A stretch of DNA of 64,000 nt from Burkholderia thailandensis E264 (GCF_000012365.1 NC_007650.1:2850772-2914771), one strand, 5' to 3'; shown: positions 54,867 to 63,720, numbered from the stretch's first letter. Translations and numbers: made by a program. The notes: a model not told the origin generated them from the sequence alone.

Positions 54867-55424
54867 TCAGGCCGACTTCGCGTGCCGGCGCACCCAGTCC
54901 GCGTAGCGATCGACGAAACCTTGCAGGAACTTGCGCGTATCGTCGTTGACGACGTTGCCCTGCGCGTCGATCTTCGATCCGTCGTGCTTGATGAATATCT
55001 CGGGCTGGCCGAGCGTCGGCACGTCGAGATACGCGAGCACGTTGCGCAGGTGCTGCTGCGCGAGCGCGGTGCCGGTCGCGCCCGGCGACGTGCCGAGCAC
55101 GGCAGCCGGCTTGCCCGCCCACGAGTTGCTGCCCCACGGGCGCGAACCCCAGTCGAGCGCGTTCTTCAGCACACCGGGCATCGAGCGGTTGTACTCCGGC
55201 GTGACGAACAGCAAGCCCTGTGCGGCCTCGATCGTCTGCTTGAAACGCTTCGCGGCGTCGGGAAAATCGGCGTCGTAGTCCTGGCTGTAGAGCGGCAGCG
55301 AGCCGATGTCGACCGATTCGAACGACAGTTCGGCCGGCGCGAGCGAAATCACGGCGTTGGCGAGCGCGCGATTGAACGACTCGCGCCGTAGGCTGCCGAC
55401 AATCACTGCAATGCGATAAGCCAT
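54867..55424 (-). CDS. NAD(P)H-dependent FMN reductase
   Basis: 185 residues of the flavodoxin-like SsuE/ChrR/azoreductase family: VIVGSLRRESFNRALA at the start binds FMN phosphate, and VTPEYNRSMPGVLKNALDWGSRP is the signature loop around the flavin. Such enzymes reduce FMN, quinones, chromate or azo compounds using NAD(P)H. GAAGGAGA lies upstream of the ATG. Single gene, convergent with the hybrid kinase. Confidence 0.92.
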   Translation of the reverse strand: MAYRIAVIVGSLRRESFNRALANAVISLAPAELSFESVDIGSLPLYSQDYDADFPDAAKRFKQTIEAAQGLLFVTPEYNRSMPGVLKNALDWGSRPWGSNSWAGKPAAVLGTSPGATGTALAQQHLRNVLAYLDVPTLGQPEIFIKHDGSKIDAQGNVVNDDTRKFLQGFVDRYADWVRRHAKSA

Positions 55425-55788
55425 CTGAATCTCCTTCCAATGAGTAGGTAATCGACCGACTTCGTTTCAGATTGCGCACCAACCGGCCCTTTTATGTGCA
55501 AGCCAGCTTGAGTCCCGGCGCATCGGGGCTTCGAACCAGATTTCCACAAAGTTCCCCACAGAAATTGTGGATAACTTGATGGATATGTCTGCCGGTTACA
55601 TTGATGCCGGCGGCATGCATTTCACGTCTCCGATATCGATCGCCGGCGCGCCCTGCGATGTCAGCATAGCGCGCGACGACGGCACGCGCCGCTTGCAAGG
55701 CCCTTGCAACGACGCGCATCACATGGATAATCTTGCGCTGCCGCCCGCGCGTGCCGCATGCGCGCGGGCACGAACCGGAAGCCATCCC
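55425..55788. other. intergenic region upstream of the ECF sigma gene
   Basis: 364 bases. The AT-richer part, 55535-55580, carries a consensus DnaA box and an inverted CCACA/TGTGG pair around it. The rest looks non-coding; an open frame continues from the sigma gene but its sequence is not family-like before about 55789. Confidence 0.45.
55566..55574 (-). promoter_or_regulatory. consensus DnaA box
   Basis: TTATCCACA on the minus strand. Two weaker look-alikes (TTTCCACA at 55541-55548 and CCCCACA at 55554-55560) lie within 30 bases. Possible DnaA control of the following sigma gene, or chance. Confidence 0.5.
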
Positions 55789-56394
55789 ATGCAGCACGCG
55801 CGCGCCGCGCACGACGATCCCGCCTATCTCGCGCAATTGCGCCATGACTTACTTCGTTTCGCGCGTCTGCAATTGCGCGACGCCGACGCTGCCGAAGACG
55901 CCGTCCAGGAAGCGCTCGCGGCGGCGTGGGCACAGGCCCACCGCTTCGACGGGCAGTCGAGCCACAAGACCTGGGTATTCGGCATCCTGCGCAACAAGCT
56001 GATCGACACGATTCGGGCGCGGCGAAGGACGATCAACGCGTCGGCGCTCGACGCCGAGCTCGACGGCGAAGCGCTTCTCGACCGCGAGCTGTTCGCGGAC
56101 AATGGCCACTGGGCGCCGCACGCGAAGCCGCGTCCGTGGCCGAAGCCGGAAACGATCCTGCAGCAGCGGCAGTTCTGGATGCTGTTCGAGGCGTGTCTCG
56201 ATCACCTGCCGGAGCAGATCGGCCGCGTGTTCATGATGCGCGAGTTCCTCGATTTCGCAATCGACGACATCTGCACGGAACTCGAGCTGAAGGCGAACCA
56301 TTGCAGCGTGCTGCTATACCGCGCACGGACTCGATTGCGCACCTGTCTCACCGAAAAAGGCCTGACGACCGAAGATGCTACTGGGGAAATGTAA
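55789..56394 (+). CDS. ECF-type RNA polymerase sigma factor
   Basis: 201 residues. Region 2: DLLRFARLQLRDADAAEDAVQEALAAAW and KTWVFGILRNKLID. Region 4: CLDHLPEQIGRVFMMREFLDFAIDDICTELEL, where the last helix recognises the -35 box. There is a spacer of about 50 residues between them, longer than in minimal ECF factors. Start ATG 55789 gives the family N-terminus; ATG 55723 is an alternative. It overlaps the zinc-finger gene by 20 bases, the usual arrangement for sigma and anti-sigma. Confidence 0.9.
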   Translation: MQHARAAHDDPAYLAQLRHDLLRFARLQLRDADAAEDAVQEALAAAWAQAHRFDGQSSHKTWVFGILRNKLIDTIRARRRTINASALDAELDGEALLDRELFADNGHWAPHAKPRPWPKPETILQQRQFWMLFEACLDHLPEQIGRVFMMREFLDFAIDDICTELELKANHCSVLLYRARTRLRTCLTEKGLTTEDATGEM

Positions 56395-56572
56395 GGACAT
56401 CACGCGGCTATTGTCGGACGAACTCGATCGGCCGCTATCGCTCGACGAGCGGCTCCGCATACGCGTGCATCTGCCGGCTTGCACCGGTTGCCGCAATTAC
56501 CGGATGCAGATTCGCGTGCTGCGGGAAGCGGCTCGCATCGCGGGCGGGAACGACACGCAACGCAGCGAGTGA
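56375..56572 (+). CDS. short zinc-finger (zf-HC2) putative anti-sigma factor
   Basis: 65 residues only. The zinc site HLPACTGC (H-x3-C-x2-C) is the core of the anti-sigma ZAS domain, preceded by CKDITRLLSDELDRPLS, the typical helix. There is no membrane segment, so it should be a soluble regulator that binds the sigma factor encoded upstream. Redox release of zinc is known for this family (RsrA/ChrR type) but is not demonstrable here. Start overlaps the sigma gene. Confidence 0.85.
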   Translation: MLLGKCKDITRLLSDELDRPLSLDERLRIRVHLPACTGCRNYRMQIRVLREAARIAGGNDTQRSE

Positions 56573-56866
56573 GCAACGTCGCGCGCCCGGCCGACGTAAT
56601 GCGCAGGGGCCGCGACGGCGGCCGACGGTGAATCGGCGCTCGTTCGATCTGAAGTCGTCCGCATTCGACGACGCGGCGGGGCGGGACCGGGCAGCGCGTG
56701 AAATCGCTCACATCTCGATGAGCGATGGTCGACCCGTGGGTTTTTTGGATGGCGCGGCCGTTAGGGCGACACGCGCCGGATGGCATGCGGCCCGGCGCGT
56801 ATCGTGTCTACCGCGCGAAGCGCTGCCGACACCGACATTTTCTTCGAATTATTACTTATCTAATTA
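56573..56866. other. convergent gap between zinc-finger and arsC-like genes
   Basis: 294 bases, with an inverted repeat at 56703-56726 and a very AT-rich patch at 56830-56885 reaching the arsC-like stop. No gene supported. Confidence 0.4.
56703..56726. terminator. hairpin, possible terminator after the sigma/zinc-finger pair
   Basis: ATCGCTCA and TGAGCGAT enclose an 8-base loop. A run of six T follows about a dozen bases later (after GTGGG), so termination efficiency is doubtful. Confidence 0.35.
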
Positions 56867-57223
56867 TTATTCGAACAATGACTTCACCGCCTCGGGTGGA
56901 CGCCCGATCACTGCCTTGTCGCCATGGACAACGATCGGCCGCTGCAACAGGATCGGGTGCTCCGCGACCGCGTCATACAGTTGCGCATCGGACAAGGCGG
57001 GGTCGGCAAGATTGAGGTCTTTATATGGCGCCTCGTTTTCACGGATCATGTCGCGCACGGGCCGGCCGAACTGGCGGTGCAGCGCCTTCAGTTGCGCCAC
57101 GGTCAGCGGCTGCTTCAAGTATTCGACGACGTTGATTGCCTCCCGGGTCTGGTTGAGCGTTTCGAGCAATGCCAGCGTTTCGCGCGATTTGGAGCAGCGG
57201 GGGTTGTGATAGATCGTGATCAT
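56867..57223 (-). CDS. arsC: ArsC-family glutaredoxin-dependent arsenate reductase
   Basis: 118 residues. The start MITIYHNPRCSKSRE has the catalytic Cys in the ArsC loop. NVVEYLKQPLT, then RPVRDMIRENEAPYKDL and LLQRPIVVHGDKAVIGRPPE follow, with the family Arg residues in place. It reduces arsenate to arsenite using glutathione and glutaredoxin. There is no arsenite pump or ArsR regulator alongside, so a YfgD/Spx-like relative with another role cannot be excluded. Length is normal for the YfgD branch. Confidence 0.85.
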   Translation of the reverse strand: MITIYHNPRCSKSRETLALLETLNQTREAINVVEYLKQPLTVAQLKALHRQFGRPVRDMIRENEAPYKDLNLADPALSDAQLYDAVAEHPILLQRPIVVHGDKAVIGRPPEAVKSLFE

Positions 57224-57410
57224 CTGCCTGCAGAGGAGAGTGGGTCAAAGACGCGGGTATTGTAGCGGCCCGGTAACAGGGTAGCTCGTTGCCAAGTGCT
57301 CGGAGATCTCGGGTGAATCAGTGACGCGGTCTCGAATCGTTGTCCAGAGATCGGCGGGGCAGGCACACTTGACGCGCTACGGCGCAGGCGGCTGATACGG
57401 CCGTTCGCCG

Positions 57411-57426
57411 CTTTATGCGCATAAAG
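57411..57426. other. parS centromere-like site 1
   Basis: CTTTATGCGCATAAAG, a perfect 16-bp palindrome. It contains the TTTATGCGCATAAA core I recall for ParB of Burkholderia chromosome 2. Confidence 0.9.
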
Positions 57427-57427
57427 C

Positions 57428-57475
57428 GTTGGCGTTGGCGTTGGCATTGGCGTTGGCGTTGGCGTTGGCGTTGGC
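57428..57475. repeat. hexanucleotide tandem repeat next to parS
   Basis: Eight units of GTTGGC in a row, the fourth being ATTGGC. It begins one base after parS site 1, in non-coding DNA. Confidence 0.9.
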
Positions 57476-57628
57476 GTCATCAGCATAGACGCAAAACCGT
57501 TCGCTCCTTCGCGGGCGTACCCGACCAAGTTCAGTGCACGATCGCTTCGCCCGCACGAAGCGGAAATTGCGCCACGCGAGTTCCGCCCATCCTCGTCGTC
57601 CGCTGGATCGAGCCGAGCCTCCCTCGGC

Positions 57629-57642
57629 TTTATGCGCATAAA
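57629..57642. other. parS centromere-like site 2
   Basis: TTTATGCGCATAAA, a perfect 14-bp palindrome, flanked by C on both sides. About 100 bases upstream of parA. Confidence 0.9.
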
Positions 57643-57741
57643 CCATCAGCCGGATGGCTAGTGCGTCGTTCGCTCACAACAAATTCATTGAAATAAAAAA
57701 AACGTCCGGTAAAATTCTCCAGATCAAAATAGGAGTGAAAA

Positions 57742-58404
57742 TTGGCAGCTGAAATCATTGCAGTCACTCAACAAAAGGGCGGTGTCGGCAAGAGCACCAT
57801 TGCGATGCACCTCGGCGCCGCATTCCACGAAAAAGGGCGGCGCGTTCTGGTCATCGACGCCGACGGCCAAAACACCCTCGTCCACTGGTCCAGTTCCTCG
57901 GCGGATAGCGAGACCGGCATCCCGTTCCCCGTCGTCAACCTTGCCGAAGCCGGCGGCCAAATTCATCGAGAGATCAAGAAGTTCATCAACGACTACGACA
58001 TCATCATCGTCGACTGTCCGCCGTCGATTACGGAGAAAGTGTCGGGCGTTGTATTGCTTGCCGCGACGATCGCGGTGATCCCCACGTCGTCGTCACCGGC
58101 TGATTACTGGTCGAGCGTCGGTCTCGTCAAACTGATTCAGCAAGCGCAGGTGATGAACGAGGATCTTCGCGCCGTGTTCCTGCTGAACAAAACTGAAGAG
58201 AAGCGGATGCTCACGCGTGAATTGAAGCGCGCACTCGAAGAACTCGGCTTCCCGCTTCTCAAGACGCAAATCCCCACGCGTGAAGCCTACAAGCAAGCAA
58301 TGGCGCTAGGCCAAACCGTCTTGCAGATGAACGACCGCGGCGCAAAGCTCGCAGCGGCAGAAATTCGTGCATGTGCCGACGAGATCGTCGCGATGCTGCC
58401 CTGA
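57742..58404 (+). CDS. parA: ParA partition ATPase of the secondary replicon
   Basis: 220 residues. Deviant Walker A KGGVGKST at residues 12-19 with the signature Lys, Walker A' in VIDADGQ, Walker B in IIIVDCPPS. No N-terminal DNA-binding domain, so this is a short, type Ib-like or chromosomal-style ParA. It forms an ATP-driven gradient on the nucleoid that moves ParB-parS complexes. Start: TTG at 57742, since AGGAG lies six bases upstream and the protein begins as expected there. parS site 3 directly follows the stop, then parB. Confidence 0.95.
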   Translation: MAAEIIAVTQQKGGVGKSTIAMHLGAAFHEKGRRVLVIDADGQNTLVHWSSSSADSETGIPFPVVNLAEAGGQIHREIKKFINDYDIIIVDCPPSITEKVSGVVLLAATIAVIPTSSSPADYWSSVGLVKLIQQAQVMNEDLRAVFLLNKTEEKRMLTRELKRALEELGFPLLKTQIPTREAYKQAMALGQTVLQMNDRGAKLAAAEIRACADEIVAMLP

Positions 58405-58420
58405 CTTTATGCGCATAAAG
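58405..58420. other. parS centromere-like site 3 (between parA and parB)
   Basis: CTTTATGCGCATAAAG again, starting on the first base after the parA stop codon and ending 8 bases before the parB start. Confidence 0.92.
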
Positions 58421-58428
58421 GACCCTGA

Positions 58429-59496
58429 ATGAAACCCTCCCAATTCGCCAAAGGCTTCCAAGCGCGCCCCGACATCACGACCAGCGAAAAACGCACGGCG
58501 CTCGATCGACTCAATGCGATCGAAGGCCTCGTCAAATCCGAAGCCTCGACACCCGCGGTTCCCGCCAGCAAATCGTCGAAGAAGAACATCCCGGTCACAA
58601 TCGTCGAAACGCCGCCCACCACGGACCCGATCGACGAATCGAGCCAATATCGCACCTGGCGAATCGAGAATCGCTATCAGCCCGGCCAGGTGATCGAACT
58701 CCCGCTCAAGGCGATCAAACCGAGCCCCTTCAACCCGCGGCACTTCTATTTGAAGTCGTCGATCGCGGAACTGGCAGTCAATCTGGCGAAGCAGGGTCAG
58801 CAACAAGCGATCCACGTCATCCCCGATTACGACAACCCCGGCTCGTACTTCGTCAGCGACGGCGGCCGCCGCGTCCGTGCACTGAAGGAAGCGAACAAGG
58901 AATCGGTCAAGGCGATCGTCATCGACCTGCCGATCGGCATTCAAAGCTACAAGCTCGGCTACGACCTCAACGTCCAACGTGATTCACAAACGGTCTTCGA
59001 TAACGCAATCGTCTGGAAGCGCTTTCTCGAGGAAAAGTATTTCCAGAGCCAGAAGGAATTGGCCGAGCATCTCGGGCTCGACGAATCGACGGTCGCCGTT
59101 GCGCTCTCAATCGGCAAGTTGCCCGAAGCCGTGATGCAGGAAATGGTTGCGCGCCCGGATCGCTTCGGCTCGAACATGGCGTATCAGGTCGGCCGTTACC
59201 ACACCGCGCGCGGCACCGACTCGACACTGCGTCTCATCAACAAGATCCTGTCCGACGATCTCAGCACTCGTCAGGTCGCCGATATCGTGAAGGGAAGGGC
59301 GAGCGCGCAAGAAAGCCCGAAGCCCGCGAGTCGACAGCGGTATGCGCAGCGACATGAGATCAAGCTGAACGGCATGTCGGTCGGCGATCTGAAGTCGTAC
59401 GGCGAAGATCGTCTGGAGTTGCGGCTGCGCGGCCTGACGCGAGAAAAGCGGGATGAAATCCTGCAGCAGCTCGAACGGATGCTGTTGTCGAATTGA
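58429..59496 (+). CDS. parB: ParB centromere-binding protein / CTPase
   Basis: 355 residues. A basic N-terminus precedes the ParB/Srx CTPase domain: IKPSPFNPRHF, then DGGRRVRALKEA with the Arg-Arg CTP box. The helix-turn-helix follows (KELAEHLGLDESTVAVALSIGKLPEAV) and a C-terminal dimerisation region. The protein binds the three nearby TTTATGCGCATAAA palindromes and spreads as a clamp; ParA then segregates the complex. The ATG at 58429 lies 24 bases after the parA stop, with AAAGGA inside the parS site as ribosome binding site. A strong terminator follows. Confidence 0.95.
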   Translation: MKPSQFAKGFQARPDITTSEKRTALDRLNAIEGLVKSEASTPAVPASKSSKKNIPVTIVETPPTTDPIDESSQYRTWRIENRYQPGQVIELPLKAIKPSPFNPRHFYLKSSIAELAVNLAKQGQQQAIHVIPDYDNPGSYFVSDGGRRVRALKEANKESVKAIVIDLPIGIQSYKLGYDLNVQRDSQTVFDNAIVWKRFLEEKYFQSQKELAEHLGLDESTVAVALSIGKLPEAVMQEMVARPDRFGSNMAYQVGRYHTARGTDSTLRLINKILSDDLSTRQVADIVKGRASAQESPKPASRQRYAQRHEIKLNGMSVGDLKSYGEDRLELRLRGLTREKRDEILQQLERMLLSN

Positions 59497-59515
59497 ACGA
59501 GCGAGTCGAAAAGGA

Positions 59516-59540
59516 ACGGGGCCCAGCGGGCCCCGTTTTT
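59516..59540. terminator. bidirectional terminator between parB and repA
   Basis: A 9-bp perfect stem (ACGGGGCCC / GGGCCCCGT) with an AGC loop, then TTTT on the plus strand and a T-rich tail on the minus strand. Confidence 0.93.
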
Positions 59541-59589
59541 CATTACTCGCCGCGAAAAGCGAGACAAGTCCGGTGAATCGGGCAATCGC

Positions 59590-60969
59590 TCAAGCCGCAC
59601 GAGACTGGCTGAGCGTGAAGGCGAGCAGATCGCCGTCGGTCGGTTCGCCCCAGGTCTTTTGCGCGAGCCAATCGAAGAAAGCCGTTTCGACAAGCTTCGA
59701 GTCGAGCCCGCGCCGTCGCCAATCGTCTCGCAGATGCGGCCCCAGCGCCGGCAGCACGTCGGACTCGAACGACGCGCGTGCGACCTCCCGCTCCGCGTCG
59801 CCTTGTTCCTCGTACAACTGTTTCGCTTCCTTGCGCCGGTAAGCATCGTACTCGCTGCGCAGACGCGCTTTCGGGTCGTCCGCCTGTCCAGCGTTGGCCG
59901 CCGCTGCGGCAGCCAACTTGGCACTGCCGCCGGGCGGCGGCGTTTCGACCGTGTCGACGGGCGGCGCATATCCCTTCTTCAGCGCATCCTTGAACAACGC
60001 GGGAGCGCTGCGCACGGGCGGCAGCGTCGTGCTGCGCACCCGCTGCTCGGTCAGCTGGAGCGCGGCGCGAATCCGGTTTTCCTCGTTGTCTGCGTAGAGC
60101 GTCTGCGCTTCTTTCAGCGGAATGCCGATCTTCACCATCCGGTCGACAAGCGTGCTGTCGAACACGTTCGGATGCTCGTCGAGCGCGAGCATCGGCTGCT
60201 TGCGCTCCGATACGCGAAACTGGATCTCGGCGACCCGGCGTCCTTCGCGATGCTCGACCAACTCGACGAAGATATTCGTCACCGCGTTCACCTCGGCGAT
60301 CGCCGGACGCAGGTAGTCGCGCTTGAAGTACTTGTACTCGCGCTTCGCCTCGTCGCCGGCCTCGGTATCGGGCGTGCCGGACAGAATCGGGCGCCACCAT
60401 TCCCACGGCTCGCGCATCGTCAGGTGGCTTGGGTTCGTCAGGTAGCGCACGCAGATTTCATACAAAGCGAGCCCCGCGCTGCTGCGAAGCTGGCTCTGGA
60501 ACTGCAGGCTCAGGCGTGCGTACTGCACCGGATCGAGCAGTTTCTTCTTGATCTTCGGTGCAAACGAGAATTCGACCCACACGCGCCGCGTCGCCGGATC
60601 TTCGAGAATTTCGGCGTCAGCGATCAGCGTGGAGATCCCCCACTTCCGGCCGGGCTTCTGGCTCGACGTGCCGGTGCTCCACTCGACCTGCACCGACACC
60701 ATCCGCCGCAAGTGCTCCTTGACGAGCGCGGTATCGTTGGAATCGAAAGCCGAGTTCGCGACGATATCCGACAACAACGCGCGATACGTGTCGCCGGAAT
60801 CGTCCGCTTGTTGGGCGACCGCAAGCAGCACGTTGAACAGCTTGCGAGTCAGGAGGGTGATCTTGCCGTTTTTCGGCTGAATTGCAATTGCCTCGACGGC
60901 CTTACGCAATTCGGCGGAACTAGCACTCACCACGTCCACATCGGTTTTCTTGGCGCGCTTTGTGGCCAT
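59590..60969 (-). CDS. repA: RepA, Rep_3-family replication initiator of the secondary chromosome
   Basis: 459 residues. Residues about 20-260 have the two winged-helix units of the RepB/pi/RepE-like initiator superfamily: ITLLTRKLFNVLLAVAQ, then WVEFSFAPKIKKKLLDP and QLRSSAGLALYEICVRYLTN. The C-terminal 200 residues (from about 265) are specific: Ala/Pro-rich, then a helical WLAQKTWGEPTDGD end. It should bind the iterons upstream of its own gene, open the origin and limit copy number. ATG 60969 (MATKRAKK) is used; ATG 61035 (MPIWTHITT) is possible. It converges on parB. Confidence 0.9.
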   Translation of the reverse strand: MATKRAKKTDVDVVSASSAELRKAVEAIAIQPKNGKITLLTRKLFNVLLAVAQQADDSGDTYRALLSDIVANSAFDSNDTALVKEHLRRMVSVQVEWSTGTSSQKPGRKWGISTLIADAEILEDPATRRVWVEFSFAPKIKKKLLDPVQYARLSLQFQSQLRSSAGLALYEICVRYLTNPSHLTMREPWEWWRPILSGTPDTEAGDEAKREYKYFKRDYLRPAIAEVNAVTNIFVELVEHREGRRVAEIQFRVSERKQPMLALDEHPNVFDSTLVDRMVKIGIPLKEAQTLYADNEENRIRAALQLTEQRVRSTTLPPVRSAPALFKDALKKGYAPPVDTVETPPPGGSAKLAAAAAANAGQADDPKARLRSEYDAYRRKEAKQLYEEQGDAEREVARASFESDVLPALGPHLRDDWRRRGLDSKLVETAFFDWLAQKTWGEPTDGDLLAFTLSQSRAA

Positions 60970-62666
60970 GCGTCGGGTCGGAGGAGAAGTTTCCGGAAGG
61001 ATAGCGTCTGTGGTGATGTGCGTCCAGATCGGCATGCTCACCATATGCGGTGAAGCTCGGCGATTTACCGCCACTCACCCGATCGGCCTCCCGTAAACGC
61101 TCACCCGTCCAAAATCCGGCCATCGCCAACTCACCTTTGCCGGCAATGGCACGCGCGGCGAATGCCGGCTTTCCAGCATTCTCATTCCGCGACGCACCGG
61201 CTCCCGTATCGCCTCACCTCCAATCCTGTCGCAAAATTGCTACGACCAATTCATGTCATGGGCCTGCCCGGGATCGGCTTGCGACGCCGCCCTGAAAGGC
61301 GGCGCACCGCAAGCCAACGCCACATCGGAACCCCTCGGCCCGCTTGGTGCCGGGAGACTGTCGGTAAGCGCGAGTCGGCGCAACCATACGGGATGAGCGC
61401 CCATGCATATGACCCGGCCGAACGTCTGCCTCAGATCGTTAGGCGTTGATGTGCGGCTGACGTCGACAGCCCTGGCTCGCCCGTCCGGCCGTCCCCCGCG
61501 AGAAGAAATGTCGACTGCCCACGTAATGGGCACGCGCCGATCGCCGACCGCTGACGCGAATCGGCCATACGTGAGCCGCCGCAATCGATCGGGCTCACCA
61601 GTACCGCCGTCAAGGGGTCGTGGAGCGGCTACGTCACGCGTCGCGCGGCCTTGAGCACGGCCGCGCCATGCCTCTCGTCGTCATTCGATACGACGCGCGT
61701 CTGGGTCGAACCGAGTCCGGATGCCGTTCGGCGACGTGAGCGAGCGCACCCTCGTTTGCTTCACCGGACGTGAGCTCATCCATGGACATGAAAGGACGCT
61801 TGCGCCCCGTAATGCGCCTCCCGGCCGCAGCGTGCGCTGGCGGGTCCCGGCACTCAGCCCGGCGACCGGCCTAGAGCCGTGAGCGTGAGTGCCTGCTGGC
61901 CGAATCGGCTCACCCAAGCCACCCGAGCCCGCGGCAACCCGGCTAGCGTGAGCAGGCCCGACGCATCCGGCCAGCCGGGCGCCCAGCACAAAAGTAAGGT
62001 AAGCCGCTGTGTAGCGTTTCGCCTATCCGAAAAGGTAAGTTGGGTCACTGTCGCAGAAATAGCCGGCTGCATGCGCCGATACACGCCCCGGCCAGCTCTC
62101 CCCAGCGATGCATATGGAGTGGAGAGGCAGTCGCCGCGCCACGCGACTTGCCTTAGCCGATCAACGGTCCAGGATCGCCCGCTCGATATATCGACAGCAG
62201 CCGCGCGCCGAACAAAGCCGGACAATACAAGCAGTCTGTTCGCCATCCAGCTTCCTTTCACGCCGACGTGAGTTTCCCTTTGCGCCAATGACTCACCGTG
62301 CTCGATAAGCTCGCCCGTATGCGCCGAGCAAAAGCCCGCCCAAGCCCGGCTGCATCAAGGCGGCCCCGAGCCACGCTAAAGAGGCTGACGTGAACGACCG
62401 GCCTCCATTCCCACTCACCCGATTTCGATCTTCCCGCGCCCCGCTGACAACCTTCCCCTCCTCTCCGTCAGATGGACAGGGCAAACCGTCTCGCAAGCCC
62501 AAACGCGTCGCCCCCCGGCCCGATGGCGAAAGAGCGAGTCCTGCCCGCCGCACCGCCATCCGGACCGCGGCGCACATCATCGCACCGCCGGCAGGACTAT
62601 TCCGCGCCCACGGCAAATCCGTCGAAGCACTTTGTCCAAGCTCTGTCCCGGCAATCCACACCCGTT

Positions 62667-63605
62667 CCCGAAAAACCTCACCATTCGAATCTCGTCAGCC
62701 AACGCGCAACTCCGTCCACAGGTCCGACATATAGGCGATCGCTGGCCATCAGCTCCCGTAAAACCTCACCTCAAGTCGATTTTCGCTTCGTGCCGCGACA
62801 TATTCGTCGCCCCCGAAAAAGCTCACCTTTCTGTCTCGGCCGATAAAATCACATACATATCAACCACTTACGAAACATAGCTAACGCGTTGGTCTAAATT
62901 TTCGTCTCCCGTATGCCCTCACCTTTCACAAGCGACTCGATGTCGTTCGCCGCGACGCTACATCCCGGAAAATCTCACCTTTGGAGAAAGCCAAGTGACG
63001 CAACGGCACTCACGGCCCAGCATCCACGGGCCTTTGCGGCCAGATGAGTATCGCAAGGCCCCGAAAAACCTCACCTTTCGTGAATTTCCGCTGCACACAA
63101 GCCTCCCGAAAAACCTCACCTCAAGCGCGATCGGTGAGCACCGGTCATGCTCCCGAATTCCCTCACCTTATGTGAGAACCTCGTTCCGGCACTGAAGAAG
63201 GTCTCCCGAAAAACCTCACCTTTAGGCTATTTCGAGCGGCGAAACCCTGTCGGACGGGCTTTTGCGGGCGTTCCTTCCCGGAAACGCTCACATCAAAACA
63301 GGCTGCAGCCCCGAGAAATCTCACCTATGCCCCCAATTTGCCTAAAAGAAGGGCAGAATCCCCGCTCCACAGCCCTCCTGAAAAGCCTCACCTATACCTG
63401 TGTGGCTGTGGATGGATCGACTCAGGCCGCGCATGGCTTCACCTTTGACGCTCCCCCGAAAAATCTCACCTTTGGCAATTTCATCTGTGGGAAAGCATCC
63501 TGAATCCGCTCACGATCTTTCCTGCATCGGCTCACGCTGATCCCCGAACCCCATCACGTCGAATCCCGGAAAATCTCACCTCATATCCCGTAAAATTTCA
63601 CCTCA
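62667..63605. repeat. array of about 18 direct iterons, consensus CCCGAAAAACCTCACCTTT
   Basis: Starts of recognisable copies: 62667, 62755, 62812, 62908, 62964, 63060, 63105, 63152, 63205, 63277, 63310, 63377, 63455, 63499, 63521, 63543, 63565 and 63587, all on the plus strand. Copies from 63377 on include weaker ones (for example CCTGAATCCGCTCACG). CTCACC is the best kept part. Spacing ranges from about 22 to 96 bases. Direct repeats of this size upstream of a Rep_3 gene are the classical initiator-binding iterons. Confidence 0.9.
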
Positions 63606-63643
63606 TCGGCCGCAATCCCTTACTGGACAAGGCTTTCCGGTGG

Positions 63644-63660
63644 CGTTAACGTTTTTAACG
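63644..63660. other. inverted repeat in the origin region
   Basis: CGTTAA and TTAACG flank five bases (CGTTT). It lies immediately after the iteron array at the border to AT-rich DNA. Confidence 0.5.
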
Positions 63661-63711
63661 AAGGTTCAAGGGTGTTTACTTCTAATACTCTCAAGCGACG
63701 CCCCCGACGAG

Positions 63712-63720
63712 TTTTCCACA
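63712..63720 (+). promoter_or_regulatory. DnaA-box-like site in the origin region
   Basis: TTTTCCACA, one base from TTATCCACA and within the relaxed DnaA consensus. About 115 bases beyond the last iteron, as in many iteron-type origins. Confidence 0.6.

Larger units (their letters stand above)
57224..57741. other. partition control region upstream of parA
   Basis: 518 bases with two parS palindromes, a hexanucleotide repeat and the ribosome binding site AGGAG before parA. An AT-rich segment at 57688-57735 should contain the parA promoter. No gene is supported. Confidence 0.6.

Noticed and set aside
57413..57646. Small open frames between arsC and parA
   Set aside because: They run through the parS palindromes and the hexamer repeat, giving meaningless Asn-Ala or Trp-Arg repeats.
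61240..62661. Several 80-140 codon open frames in the origin region
   Set aside because: Overlapping on both strands, without ribosome binding sites or family-like sequence; they lie among iterons and scattered GTGAG motifs.
62667..63605. Regularly occurring short repeats considered as a CRISPR array
   Set aside because: Repeat units are only about 19 bases, diverge from each other and have spacing from 22 to 96 bases; no cas genes. They fit iterons instead.
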